Part shown: one piece after another, positions 1-7,752 of the stretch
Layout: the number at the start of each line of letters is the position of its first letter
How positions within the stretch are numbered: position 1 is the first letter of the stretch
DNA from: Kiritimatiellia bacterium
GTDB lineage: Bacteria; Verrucomicrobiota; Kiritimatiellia; JAAZAB01
DNA: 43,077 nt
Assembly (NCBI GenBank): GCA_028715905.1
Contig: JAQUQV010000017.1
Coordinates: forward strand, 1-43,077
Reading direction: 5' to 3'
Program-made: the position numbers and the translations under genes
Notes under the pieces: generated by a model
Database searches by the model: none
The model's input: only the letters and a program-made list of their open reading frames with translations
Told to the model about the DNA's origin: nothing

Positions 1-1
1 T

Positions 2-142
2 GACGATCCGACCAATGACTTGAACGCCTACAAGTATCATTTGACTGCTCTCGCTGAATTAATCGTCGCTGCCTCCTTGAAATTAAAGGAAATGACGCTC
101 ATTCCATTATTACGCGGTCAGCTTCTGGCAACATGTTCATAA
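2..142 (+). CDS. C-terminal end of an unknown protein (cut by window edge)
   Basis: An open frame enters from the left edge and runs 46 codons to a TAA at 140-142. The visible tail is mostly helical and rich in leucine and alanine and ends ..RGQLLATCS. No family is recognised. The strong hairpin that follows 20 bases after the stop fits a real gene end, which is the main reason for calling it. Codon use is less GC-rich than in the genes to the right. Confidence 0.4.
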   Translation, partial: DDPTNDLNAYKYHLTALAELIVAASLKLKEMTLIPLLRGQLLATCS

Positions 143-161
143 CTCAGAAAATATTTGCAAT

Positions 162-190
162 AAAATCCTGCGCTTCTTGCGCAGAATTTT
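162..190 (+). terminator. Rho-independent-type terminator hairpin
   Basis: CTGCGC (168-173) pairs with GCGCAG (179-184) around a TTCTT loop, extended by AAAAT/ATTTT arms with one C-A mismatch. The 3' side is a T-rich run ending in ATTTTATT, so it can stop transcripts from the left-edge gene. The A-rich 5' arm would also give a U-tract on the other strand. Confidence 0.7.
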
Positions 191-207
191 ATTGATAACT
201 GTTTAAT

Positions 208-272
208 AGCCGAACCCCCGTCCGGCGATTTATATTTTGTCGTCCGGAAGCGACGCATAGGGATGCGGCTCC
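208..272. repeat. Degenerate copy of GTAGGAGCCG palindromic repeat family
   Basis: Begins AGCCGAACCCCCGTCCGGCGAT and ends ATAGGGATGCGGCTCC, matching the outer arms of the copies at 31052-31197 and 41531-41632 with several substitutions. The arms (AGCCG / CGGCT) are inverted, so the unit can fold. It lies in the gap between the terminator and the polysaccharide deacetylase stop. The remaining bases 191-207 and 273-333 show nothing else I recognise. Confidence 0.55.
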
Positions 273-333
273 ATCGCTCAAACATAATTGCCGCCTGTGG
301 CGGCCTGATTTCTGGCTGGCGGTTTTGCAGCCC

Positions 334-1218
334 TTACCGGAATATTCCGGTCAAATCGCGGCAGGAAAGAAATTCCGCGCCGCGCTGTTTCAGCAGGGTG
401 ATCAGCCGGTCAAGCTCCCGTGCCGCGCGTTGCCCGCAGTTTTTGACGATAAAAGGGTCGGGCTTGACCGACCCTTCCCCGAAATGAATAAGGCCCCGCG
501 GCATTTCATGAAATTCCCAGGGATGCATGTAAAAACAGAAGACCGGCGGCAGTTTTTTGCGCGCGTAAAATTCCAGCATGTTGTCAATGTGTTTCATCAG
601 CGCCGCGGCCCCTTTGGTTCTGAAAAGCGGCCATTGGTCGCGGTCGCGTCCGTATTTGTCCCTGCTTTTGATGGTCATGTCGGCAAAGTTCGGAATTTCA
701 AGGATCTTCATATTGCCTTCCTTGGTCCAGTCCTTGCGGCTGGGGTGATAGGGGGTCAGCCGTCTTTCGTAAAAATAGAGCGGGTAGGTGGCGTCCGCCG
801 TAAAGCCGAGGTCTTCCAGGGCATTGACCATGGCGGTGCTTCCCCAGAGGCGCGGCGCGCGGAAGGAAGTGGTTCTTTTTCCCAGCGCCCGGCTGACAAT
901 ATCGGCGGCCGTTTCAATCCGGCGGAAACATTCTTCCGGAAGCACGGGTTTCAGGCCGGGGATTGGAAAAAGCTCGTCGCCGATGGTTTCGTGGTAAAGC
1001 GTATGGCAGCCCACCTCGTGTCCGGCCTGGTCCGCCTTTTTCACAATCTGGGGATATTGCCTGGCGGCGTCGCCCACAAAAAAGAAAGTGGCCGTGATTT
1101 TCTGTCTGGCAAGCACCGCTAAAATGCGCGGTGTTCCCTTGAGCAGCCCCTCATAAAAAGGAGTCCAGCTGCCGATGTCCGTTTCCATGTCAAAACCCAG
1201 CACAACGATCGGTTTCAT
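334..1218 (-). CDS. Polysaccharide deacetylase family protein (NodB-like)
   Basis: The 294-residue protein has the NodB metal-dependent deacetylase signature: FDMETD at 9-14 with the catalytic/metal aspartates, the H-x3-H metal pair at His72 and His76, the RAPR motif at 120-123 and a late FYMHPWEF segment. Such enzymes remove N- or O-linked acyl groups from sugars or polysaccharides. There is no signal peptide, so a cytoplasmic substrate or an envelope precursor is likelier than mature polymer. It is the last gene of a minus-strand operon, three bases after rhaA. The true substrate is not visible; an allantoinase-like PuuE relative is possible. Confidence 0.85.
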   Translation of the reverse strand: MKPIVVLGFDMETDIGSWTPFYEGLLKGTPRILAVLARQKITATFFFVGDAARQYPQIVKKADQAGHEVGCHTLYHETIGDELFPIPGLKPVLPEECFRRIETAADIVSRALGKRTTSFRAPRLWGSTAMVNALEDLGFTADATYPLYFYERRLTPYHPSRKDWTKEGNMKILEIPNFADMTIKSRDKYGRDRDQWPLFRTKGAAALMKHIDNMLEFYARKKLPPVFCFYMHPWEFHEMPRGLIHFGEGSVKPDPFIVKNCGQRAARELDRLITLLKQRGAEFLSCRDLTGIFR

Positions 1219-1221
1219 TGT

Positions 1222-2490
1222 TTATTGTTTGGCGCGCCGCGTTAGAACGCCGCGTTCATATTTTTTTATTTCGTTTAACCATTCAATTCCGGCGGGAACT
1301 CCCTGCCGCCGGCAATACTCGTTCCAGACAATGCCGGCCGGCATGGTTTTTAATTCTTCCAGCAACGCCAGGCGTCCGGTGTGGTTTCCCCGCCGTTCCA
1401 TTTGCCGCAAGTTTGTTGCCGGCTCAAGCATGGCGGTCAGGAAAGCTTTCAACACGCCGCGCGCGGCGATCACCCATGCCGCGACGCGGTTAATGCTGGC
1501 GTCAAAAAAATCCAGGCCGATTTTCACGCGGCCAAGAAATCCGCCGCGGACAATTTCCTCGGCCAGGCCGCGCAGTTCGTCCGAAAGAATTGGCGCGTGA
1601 TCGCTGTCCCAGCGGATGCCGCGGCTGATATGCAGAAGGATGCCGTCAAGATACAACAGGAGCGCCGATAACTTGTCGGCCACCGATTCGGTCGGGTGAA
1701 AATGTCCCATGTCCAGGCAGAGCATTTTGCCGTTGGCGACCGCGTAACTTAAATAAAAGTCATAAGAACCGGCCACGTAGGCTTCCGAGCCGATTCCGAA
1801 CAGCTTGCCCTCAAGGGAATCAACGAGGTGGCGCGGGTTGAATTTCCGGGCAAAGATTTCATCCAGTGATTTTTTCAGAATTTCGCGCGGTTTTTTACGG
1901 TCAAACGGGATATCCTTGAAACCGTCCGGGATCCAGATATTGGTCACGCAAGGGGACCTCAATTTTCTGCCGATATCCGCGCCGATGCGCCGGCAGGCGG
2001 CCGCGTGTTCTATCCAGAACCTGCGACTGTTTTCGTTCCGGGCGGACAGAGTGAAGCCGGAAGCGGCGAGGGGATGGCCGAAAAATGTGCCGTTGAAATC
2101 CAGCCCGAGCCGGTTGGCCTGCGCCCATGCGATCCAGGCGGAAAAATCGCGCGTTTCAAGCTCGTTGCGTTGTTTTCCGGGCCGGCGCGGCTCGGCGTAA
2201 ATGGCGTGGAGGCTGACCCGGTGTCTCCCCGGGATCAGGGTGAGCGCCTTGTGAAGGTCGGCGCGCAATTCTTCCCCCGAGCGCGCCCGGCCGGGATAGG
2301 AGCCGGTGCAGACCAGCCCGCCGGAAATGCCGGTCTCGTTCAAAAAACCGGTAACGTCGTCGCCCTGCCAGCAGTTGAGCGCAATGTTTATTTTCCGCAA
2401 GCCGGCGATGGCCTGTTCCGTGTTCACGCCCAGGCGCGCGTATTGTTCGCGCGCCAGCCGGTAGATTTTTTCAACTCCTTTGTCCTTCAT
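1222..2490 (-). CDS. rhaA: L-rhamnose isomerase
   Basis: The 422-residue length equals the family norm (about 419). CWQGDDV at 40-46 is a hallmark N-terminal motif. LDMGHFHPTE at 259-268 and RWDSDHAP at 293-300 supply the metal-binding Asp/His residues of the TIM barrel. The enzyme converts L-rhamnose to L-rhamnulose in the cytoplasm. No rhamnulokinase or rhamnulose-phosphate aldolase lies nearby, so the rest of the pathway must be elsewhere. Its neighbours (DegT aminotransferase, amidohydrolase, deacetylase) are unusual partners for rhaA. The start ATG lacks a strong Shine-Dalgarno. Confidence 0.9.
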   Translation of the reverse strand: MKDKGVEKIYRLAREQYARLGVNTEQAIAGLRKINIALNCWQGDDVTGFLNETGISGGLVCTGSYPGRARSGEELRADLHKALTLIPGRHRVSLHAIYAEPRRPGKQRNELETRDFSAWIAWAQANRLGLDFNGTFFGHPLAASGFTLSARNENSRRFWIEHAAACRRIGADIGRKLRSPCVTNIWIPDGFKDIPFDRKKPREILKKSLDEIFARKFNPRHLVDSLEGKLFGIGSEAYVAGSYDFYLSYAVANGKMLCLDMGHFHPTESVADKLSALLLYLDGILLHISRGIRWDSDHAPILSDELRGLAEEIVRGGFLGRVKIGLDFFDASINRVAAWVIAARGVLKAFLTAMLEPATNLRQMERRGNHTGRLALLEELKTMPAGIVWNEYCRRQGVPAGIEWLNEIKKYERGVLTRRAKQ

Positions 2491-2515
2491 GGAAACCGCT
2501 TTTTGCCTTTTCGGG

Positions 2516-3385
2516 TTACCGGCGCAGCGGCGCCAGTTTCAACGCGTTGCCGGAATAAATTTTTTCCAGTGTTTCTTCCGGCAGAGCGAGGTTGTTCAAG
2601 AAATCCTGGTGCTTGTTGTCAAAATAATCGCGTCCATAGAGAATACGGTCCTGGAATTCCAGCAGGAAATCCCTGGCGAATTCCGGATCGCGGGTCAGAG
2701 CGTTCAGTCCGGACCCGGCCGAAATGTCGCAGTATAAATTTGGATATTGCCGAAGCATGGCGATCAGTTTGCCGCCCGGCGCGATTTTGCCCTTGGGATA
2801 GGCGGTTTTATCGTGCTGTCCATCGCCGGAGATATGCGCCCAGAATCCCGGGGCGTGGCCGCAGAAAATTGTTTCCGGGCATGCGCCGACCGCGCGTTCA
2901 AACGCTTCCAGGCCGCCTCCGTACCACCAGTTCGGCCGCGGATATGCGGCGCCGGTGTCAAATTCATAATCAATATGTGCGATAACCGGAACATGTTTTT
3001 CTCCGCAGAAACGGTAGAGGCGGAGGGCGTCCGGGTTGTCATACATCATTCTTAATTTAAGCTCGCCGCAGACGCGCGCGCCGTAGATTTCCATGGCGGC
3101 CTGCAGCTTGTCAATCGCCTCGGCCCGGCGCGGATCAGGGGCGTAACCCAGGACAAACCTGCCCGGCGCCCGTTCCGCGCAGGAAACACAGCGTGCAAAA
3201 GGAATCGGGCCGTTTGCTCCGCCCGCGTCGGGAACGACGTTGCCGTAGGCGGGCGCGTATTCGTCAACCGGGCATTCCCAGCTCAAAAGCCAGGCAGCGT
3301 CAATCTTGAAAAGGGCCATGTTGGCCAGGAATTTGTCCAGGTTGTGTCCGTGCCAGTCGGGATGGTTGTGAGCGTCAATAATCAT
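2516..3385 (-). CDS. Amidohydrolase family 2 (TIM-barrel metal hydrolase)
   Basis: The 289-residue protein opens MIIDAHNHP, giving the HxH metal ligands at His6 and His8. It later shows VIAHID, CGHAPGFWAH and a terminal LYGRDYFD aspartate segment, as in amidohydrolase-2 (PF04909-like) enzymes including lactonases and decarboxylases. Substrate is unknown; in sugar operons such proteins often act as sugar lactonases. It overlaps the upstream aminotransferase by four bases (ATGA), implying translational coupling, and precedes rhaA by 25 bases. Confidence 0.8.
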   Translation of the reverse strand: MIIDAHNHPDWHGHNLDKFLANMALFKIDAAWLLSWECPVDEYAPAYGNVVPDAGGANGPIPFARCVSCAERAPGRFVLGYAPDPRRAEAIDKLQAAMEIYGARVCGELKLRMMYDNPDALRLYRFCGEKHVPVIAHIDYEFDTGAAYPRPNWWYGGGLEAFERAVGACPETIFCGHAPGFWAHISGDGQHDKTAYPKGKIAPGGKLIAMLRQYPNLYCDISAGSGLNALTRDPEFARDFLLEFQDRILYGRDYFDNKHQDFLNNLALPEETLEKIYSGNALKLAPLRR

Positions 3386-4656
3386 CTGAATGCCCGTTCC
3401 GCTTTTGCCAGAATTTTGACGATATCATCGGCTTCGGTCTTGCCCCAGCTTTCAAAAGAGGTCAAAACAAAGTGGTCGTTGATGGCCTGCAGGGCGTTGG
3501 GGCAGTTAAACACGCGCGGCGCATTGCCTTTGTAAAGCGGCGAGGACCACGGCAGCCGGCTCGTTCCGAAAACGCGCCGGTTCTTGAACCAGTCGTGCAG
3601 GTGCGGCATGTGTTTATAGGATGGGGCGACGATTAATCCTTCGGCGGCCAGCGCCCGGCAGTAGGTTTCCTTGTCGCAGGTTACGGCTTCCGGATGAAAC
3701 CGGAGGCGCAGGAACCAGTAACTGGGTTTCCCCCCCTTGACTGTTTCCGGGAACGAAACGGAACGCAATCCGCTTATTCCCCTCTGAATCCATTGCGCCA
3801 TCCGCCGCCGGCGCTGGATAATGCCGGGCAGTTTTTTCAATTGCGCGCCGCCGATGGCCGCCGCCAGGTCGTTCAGGTTCAGATTCAGCGCGGCGACGCA
3901 GTTGGTTGAGCCGGGCGGCATGAAAAACGGCTTGCCGCGGTCGGCAACGCGCCGGGCCTGATGGTATATTTTTTTACTGCGGGTATAGACGATGCCGCCC
4001 TGTCCGCCGGTGCAGAAATGTTTTCCGAACATGGTGGAAAAAGCGGCCGCGTCGCCGAAGGTGCCCACCAGCCGTCCGTTAATCGTGGCGCCGTGGGCCT
4101 GGGCGCAGTCTTCCACCACCGGGATACGGCGTTTCCGGGCAACCCGCATTATGCCGTTCATGTCGGCCGGTTCGCCGTGGATATGGGCCACCAGGATGGC
4201 GCTGGTATGAGACGATATCATTTTTTCAATCTGTTCGGCGCCGGCGTTAAAACTGCCCGGGGCGGTGTCGGCCACGACGGGAATGCAATTCAGCAGGGGA
4301 ATCGGCATCATTCCGCCCGGATCGGTGATCGGGCTTACGATGATTTCGGTGAAAGGCTCAATATCCAGCGCGCGCAGGGCAGCGTAAACGGCGTTTGTGC
4401 CGGAATTGACGGCGTCCGCGTATCCGCCGCCCATGAAGCCGGCGAACTGTTTGCAAAACGCTTCTTCCTCGGGGCCGTTATAACCGAAAGCGTTGCCGGA
4501 TGCGATGGCTTTGTCAAACAGCCCGTCAACCGCTTTTTTTTCTTCTTTACCCAGCAGTTTTCTGGGCGGCCATGGCCGGGAACGGACCTTCGGGCCGCCG
4601 TGCAGCGCCAGTTTCGGGCAGGAGCAGGAAGTTTTGCGGGGTGAAGTGCGGCTCAT
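3382..4656 (-). CDS. DegT/DnrJ/EryC1/StrS family aminotransferase
   Basis: The 424-residue protein is a PLP-dependent fold-type I sugar aminotransferase-like protein. NSGTNAV at 84-90 matches the phosphate-cup region, EDCAQAHGA at 182-190 holds the PLP-ring Asp183, and FSTMFGKHF puts the Schiff-base lysine at Lys212 before a glycine-rich TGGQGG loop. An AAAGGA ribosome site lies seven bases before the ATG. Family members aminate keto-sugars; others are dehydratases. It heads the operon with amidohydrolase, rhaA and deacetylase, which suggests processing of an amino- or deoxy-sugar. Confidence 0.85.
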   Translation of the reverse strand: MSRTSPRKTSCSCPKLALHGGPKVRSRPWPPRKLLGKEEKKAVDGLFDKAIASGNAFGYNGPEEEAFCKQFAGFMGGGYADAVNSGTNAVYAALRALDIEPFTEIIVSPITDPGGMMPIPLLNCIPVVADTAPGSFNAGAEQIEKMISSHTSAILVAHIHGEPADMNGIMRVARKRRIPVVEDCAQAHGATINGRLVGTFGDAAAFSTMFGKHFCTGGQGGIVYTRSKKIYHQARRVADRGKPFFMPPGSTNCVAALNLNLNDLAAAIGGAQLKKLPGIIQRRRRMAQWIQRGISGLRSVSFPETVKGGKPSYWFLRLRFHPEAVTCDKETYCRALAAEGLIVAPSYKHMPHLHDWFKNRRVFGTSRLPWSSPLYKGNAPRVFNCPNALQAINDHFVLTSFESWGKTEADDIVKILAKAERAFR

Positions 4657-4704
4657 TATTTTTCCTTTCTATTTTGTATTTGCCGGAAGGGAGATGCCAG
4701 ATTG

Positions 4705-4911
4705 TCACTGAAGTCCCGGAATGCTGGGCGCACCCTCCCACGGCTGGGGCACGTTCCAGGGAATATCGGAAGAATTGTTTGTGGATGAACAGCCTTGCAG
4801 TCCGATGAACAGCGCGCCGGCCAGAATAATACAGAGGAAAACCCAAGCCGGTGATTTGGCGCGGCGCGGAATAAAAATATGTTTTCGTGAAACTTTCAAA
4901 ACATTAAACAT
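4705..4911 (-). CDS. Small predicted lipoprotein with IPWN..PQPWEG tail
   Basis: About 68 residues from the ATG at 4911 (a TTG at 4944 is an alternative start; neither has a good ribosome site). A basic N-terminus is followed by a hydrophobic stretch WVFLCIILAGALFIG and a lipobox LQGC, so the mature lipoprotein would begin at Cys and carry only about 30 residues: a serine/asparagine linker, then IPWNVPQPWEGAPSIPGLQ. I recall similar tails in small Verrucomicrobiota-type proteins, but cannot confirm this here. Function unknown; likely membrane-tethered. Confidence 0.6.
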   Translation of the reverse strand: MFNVLKVSRKHIFIPRRAKSPAWVFLCIILAGALFIGLQGCSSTNNSSDIPWNVPQPWEGAPSIPGLQ

Positions 4912-4976
4912 GCTCCGCTTTGCGGAAGCGCACAGCGGGAGCAAAAGTTTTCAGCCGCGGCCCGGAAAAAACCACT

Positions 4977-5858
4977 TCAATAGAGGATGCCGTCGCCGTT
5001 TTGGGGTATTGTCTGCTGCCAGTCATTGATAATTTCCGCCACGGCCAGATCGTTCGCTATGCTTGCGAGCCGCACTTTGCCGACCAATTTGTCCATCCGG
5101 TAGACCATCAGCTCCAGGTCCGGCGCGGCGGTCTTGATGCTTTCAGGCGTCAGGCGCAATATCAGGAAATTCCATTCGGGATTGACATAGGCCACAACCC
5201 CCTGCCGGCCTTTCGGAATGATTTTTTGCTGGAGTTCCGGGAAAGCCTTGACTTGCAGAATGCCGATTTTATCCTCCAGGACGGAGACCTGGTCGGTCAG
5301 GTCCTGGTTTTCAACTTCCATCTCTTCCAGCCGCGCTTTCATGGCGTCGGCGGTGGTGATCAATTCGCTCTTCTGGCGCTCCAGTTTGCCGATGGCCACT
5401 TCCTTCTCGCTGATGATATTGTTTTTTTCCGCGATGACGCCTTCCTGTTCCTTGATCTTTGCGTTGGCGGCGGCCAGTTCCAATTTGGTGTTTTTTAGCT
5501 CGTCCTGGGTTTTGGCCAGGGTCAGCTTGGTATCGGCCAGTTCGGAGCGGGTATTGTTCAGACAAACCAGCTGGCTCTGGGCGGCCGTTATCAACCGGTT
5601 CAGCGGTTCATCCATTGCGGGCGGTCCGCCGGGTTTTGATTTAAACGTTTTCAGTTGATCGTCCGGAATTGAAAACATGACGTTAGTGGCGCCTTCGTTT
5701 TCAATGGTGGCGGCGATTTTATGGATGGCGCTTTCAAGTTTCTGGGCGCGACCCTTGAGGGTTTCGCGTTGTTGGAAAAGGCGCACGGCCATTACCAGGG
5801 CAATAATACTCAACACCAGGGCGGCGGATATGGCAATCCTTGTAATCAGCCTAAACAT
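4977..5858 (-). CDS. Membrane-anchored coiled-coil protein of unknown function
   Basis: The 293-residue protein has an N-terminal hydrophobic anchor (about residues 8-26, IAISAALVLSIIALVMAV) and then a long heptad-like region (about 30-220) rich in Glu, Lys, Leu and Asn, e.g. LADTKLTLAKTQDELKNTK. The last 70 residues look globular (VAYVNPEWNFLILRL). The body probably lies in the periplasm. No catalytic motif is seen and no family is recognised. Its start is preceded seven bases upstream by a -10-like TTAAAT and has no Shine-Dalgarno, suggesting a leaderless mRNA. Confidence 0.7.
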   Translation of the reverse strand: MFRLITRIAISAALVLSIIALVMAVRLFQQRETLKGRAQKLESAIHKIAATIENEGATNVMFSIPDDQLKTFKSKPGGPPAMDEPLNRLITAAQSQLVCLNNTRSELADTKLTLAKTQDELKNTKLELAAANAKIKEQEGVIAEKNNIISEKEVAIGKLERQKSELITTADAMKARLEEMEVENQDLTDQVSVLEDKIGILQVKAFPELQQKIIPKGRQGVVAYVNPEWNFLILRLTPESIKTAAPDLELMVYRMDKLVGKVRLASIANDLAVAEIINDWQQTIPQNGDGILY

Positions 5859-5865
5859 ATTCTTT

Positions 5866-5894
5866 ATTTAATAACAGGAAGGCGGAAAAGTCAA
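5866..5894 (-). promoter_or_regulatory. Predicted sigma70-type promoter, leaderless arrangement
   Basis: On the minus strand TTGACT, 17 bases, TTAAAT, then only seven bases to the ATG at 5858. Transcription would start at or next to the start codon. Confidence 0.4.
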
Positions 5895-5981
5895 ATAATA
5901 TTTAAAAAAATAATTACTGGTTTTTTTTTGCCTCTCCTGTAGAATTAACCGTGTCTTTCAGAAACAACCGGGGGGCTTTTT

Positions 5982-6605
5982 ATGGCGTCGGTCAGCGCGT
6001 GGATTGTGCGGGAATATTTTGAAATGCTGGGATTTTTGATCATCCAGCCCTGCAAGTACGCGATCAGCGGCCGGCCGAAAAGGATTGAAGAGGAAACCGA
6101 CCTGATTGCTTTTAACCCGCTCGTCGCGGAGCAGTCCGTTCCCCCTCATATTTTATGGGTGACCGCTGATTTGAAAAAAATCGCGCGAGCCGTGATCGGC
6201 GTCTACGGCTGGCATACCGAGCGTTTTTACCCGGCCATGCTTGAAAATCTTCCGGAACTCGTCCGTTTTGCCGGCGAGGAATCGGCGCGCATGGCGTCCC
6301 GCCGGCTCGGCGGCGGCCAGATCGTGAAAATACTCTGCCTGCCCCAGCTTCCGGTCGCGCAGAAACTCAAGGATGACGCCTTGCGCCTTCTCAAGGCCAT
6401 GGGAATTGACGGGGTTCTTGAATTCCGGACAATACTCGCCGAAATAATCAGCCGCGTTGACAAAAACCGCAATTATGAAAAGTCGGACGTACTGCAGGTC
6501 GTCCGTATTTTTAAAAATTACGGCCTTTTCCGGGAGGCGCAACTGGAGCTTTTCAGCGGCCGGCGGAAAACCTGTCGCCGAAAGGAATCCGCCGTTGAGT
6601 CCTGA
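5982..6605 (+). CDS. Conserved-looking protein of unknown function
   Basis: 207 residues, no signal peptide or membrane span. A G-run (GGGGGG) six to seven bases before the ATG gives the ribosome site, and a -10-like TAGAAT lies at 5940-5945. The N-terminal third has the segment FLIIQPCKYAISGRPKRIEEETDL (split across two helices/strands by eye), and the C-terminus is strongly basic. I see no known catalytic motif. It directly precedes dprA by 17 bases and probably shares its transcript, which suggests a nucleic-acid role but does not show one. Confidence 0.65.
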   Translation: MASVSAWIVREYFEMLGFLIIQPCKYAISGRPKRIEEETDLIAFNPLVAEQSVPPHILWVTADLKKIARAVIGVYGWHTERFYPAMLENLPELVRFAGEESARMASRRLGGGQIVKILCLPQLPVAQKLKDDALRLLKAMGIDGVLEFRTILAEIISRVDKNRNYEKSDVLQVVRIFKNYGLFREAQLELFSGRRKTCRRKESAVES

Positions 6606-6622
6606 ATCCGCGAAGGCGGCGT

Positions 6623-7750
6623 ATGACCGAACGCGAAGCATATATTGCCCTTAATATGATGGAAAGCATCGGCCCGGTCGGGACGCGCGCGCTCGTTTCA
6701 TTGCTCGGCGCGCCGCAGTCCGTTTTTGAGGCTGCGCCGGAAAAACTGCTGGCCGCGCAGGGCATCGGGAAAGGGACGGTTGAAAACATTATCGCGCAGC
6801 GAAACAATGCGCGTCCCGGCGAGGAAATCAGGCGCGCCGCCGCAATGGGGGCGGCCATTATCACGCCGGCTGACGGCGATTATCCTAAAAGTCTCGCTCA
6901 AATCCACGATCCGCCCCTTGCCCTTTATGCCGTCGGAAGTCTGACGGCCTCCGACCGGCGCGCGATTGGCATTGTCGGTTCGCGCCGCACCACCATATAC
7001 GGCCGGGAAACCGCCGAGTCTCTGGCCTATCAGCTCGCGCACGCCGGTTTTACGGTGGTCAGCGGCCTGGCGCGCGGCATAGACACGGCGGCCCACCGCG
7101 GCGCGCTCAAGGCCGGGGGACGGACATTGGCCGTTCTGGGCGGGGGCCTGGATTGTGTCTATCCCCCCGAAAACAAACCGCTTGCCCGTGAAATCGCCCG
7201 TTCCGGGGCGGTTTTGAGCGAGTTCCCTCTTGGGAGAAAGCCGGATAAAACGACCTTTCCCATCCGCAACCGCATTATCAGCGGCCTTTCCATGGGCGTG
7301 GTGGTCGTTGAAGCGGGCTTGACAAGCGGCGCGCTGATTACCGCCAATCAGGCGCTTGAACAGGGGCGGTGCGTTTTTGCCGTTCCGGGCCGCATTGATT
7401 CGCCGGCCTCCAAAGGAACTCATCTCCTGATTAAAAACGGCGCCCGGCTGGTGGAAAATGCGGACGACATTCTGCAGGAATTTGAGTTTCTTATTCCGCG
7501 CTCGTCTCCGGCGGATTCAGCCGGCGCCGCGCCGGATAATTTTCTGCCGCCGCTTGACGACGATGAAAAAAAAATTGTCAGGTGCCTTGGCGAAGGCGAA
7601 AAGAACGTTGATGAGCTTATTCGCGGGACGGGGATCGGCGCGGACCGTTTCGGCGCTGTATTGCTGGCCCTTGAAATGAAAAGAATCGTGCGCCTTCAAC
7701 CCGGAAGGATGATTCATCTTGTCCGCAAAATCGTTCCGGGAGAAAGTTAA
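6623..7750 (+). CDS. dprA: DNA-processing protein DprA/Smf
   Basis: The 375-residue protein has a helix-hairpin-helix-like N-terminus (GIGKGTVENI near residue 50), the Rossmann-like DprA core with GIVGSRRTTIYG (116-127), SGLARGIDTAAHRG (147-160) and GGGLDCVYPPEN (173-184), and a C-terminal winged-helix segment ending at LVRKIVPGES. DprA loads RecA on incoming single-stranded DNA in natural transformation and is widely conserved. It is followed after two bases by the tyrosine recombinase gene, so the two are translated together. Confidence 0.93.
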   Translation: MTEREAYIALNMMESIGPVGTRALVSLLGAPQSVFEAAPEKLLAAQGIGKGTVENIIAQRNNARPGEEIRRAAAMGAAIITPADGDYPKSLAQIHDPPLALYAVGSLTASDRRAIGIVGSRRTTIYGRETAESLAYQLAHAGFTVVSGLARGIDTAAHRGALKAGGRTLAVLGGGLDCVYPPENKPLAREIARSGAVLSEFPLGRKPDKTTFPIRNRIISGLSMGVVVVEAGLTSGALITANQALEQGRCVFAVPGRIDSPASKGTHLLIKNGARLVENADDILQEFEFLIPRSSPADSAGAAPDNFLPPLDDDEKKIVRCLGEGEKNVDELIRGTGIGADRFGAVLLALEMKRIVRLQPGRMIHLVRKIVPGES

Positions 7751-7752
7751 AC

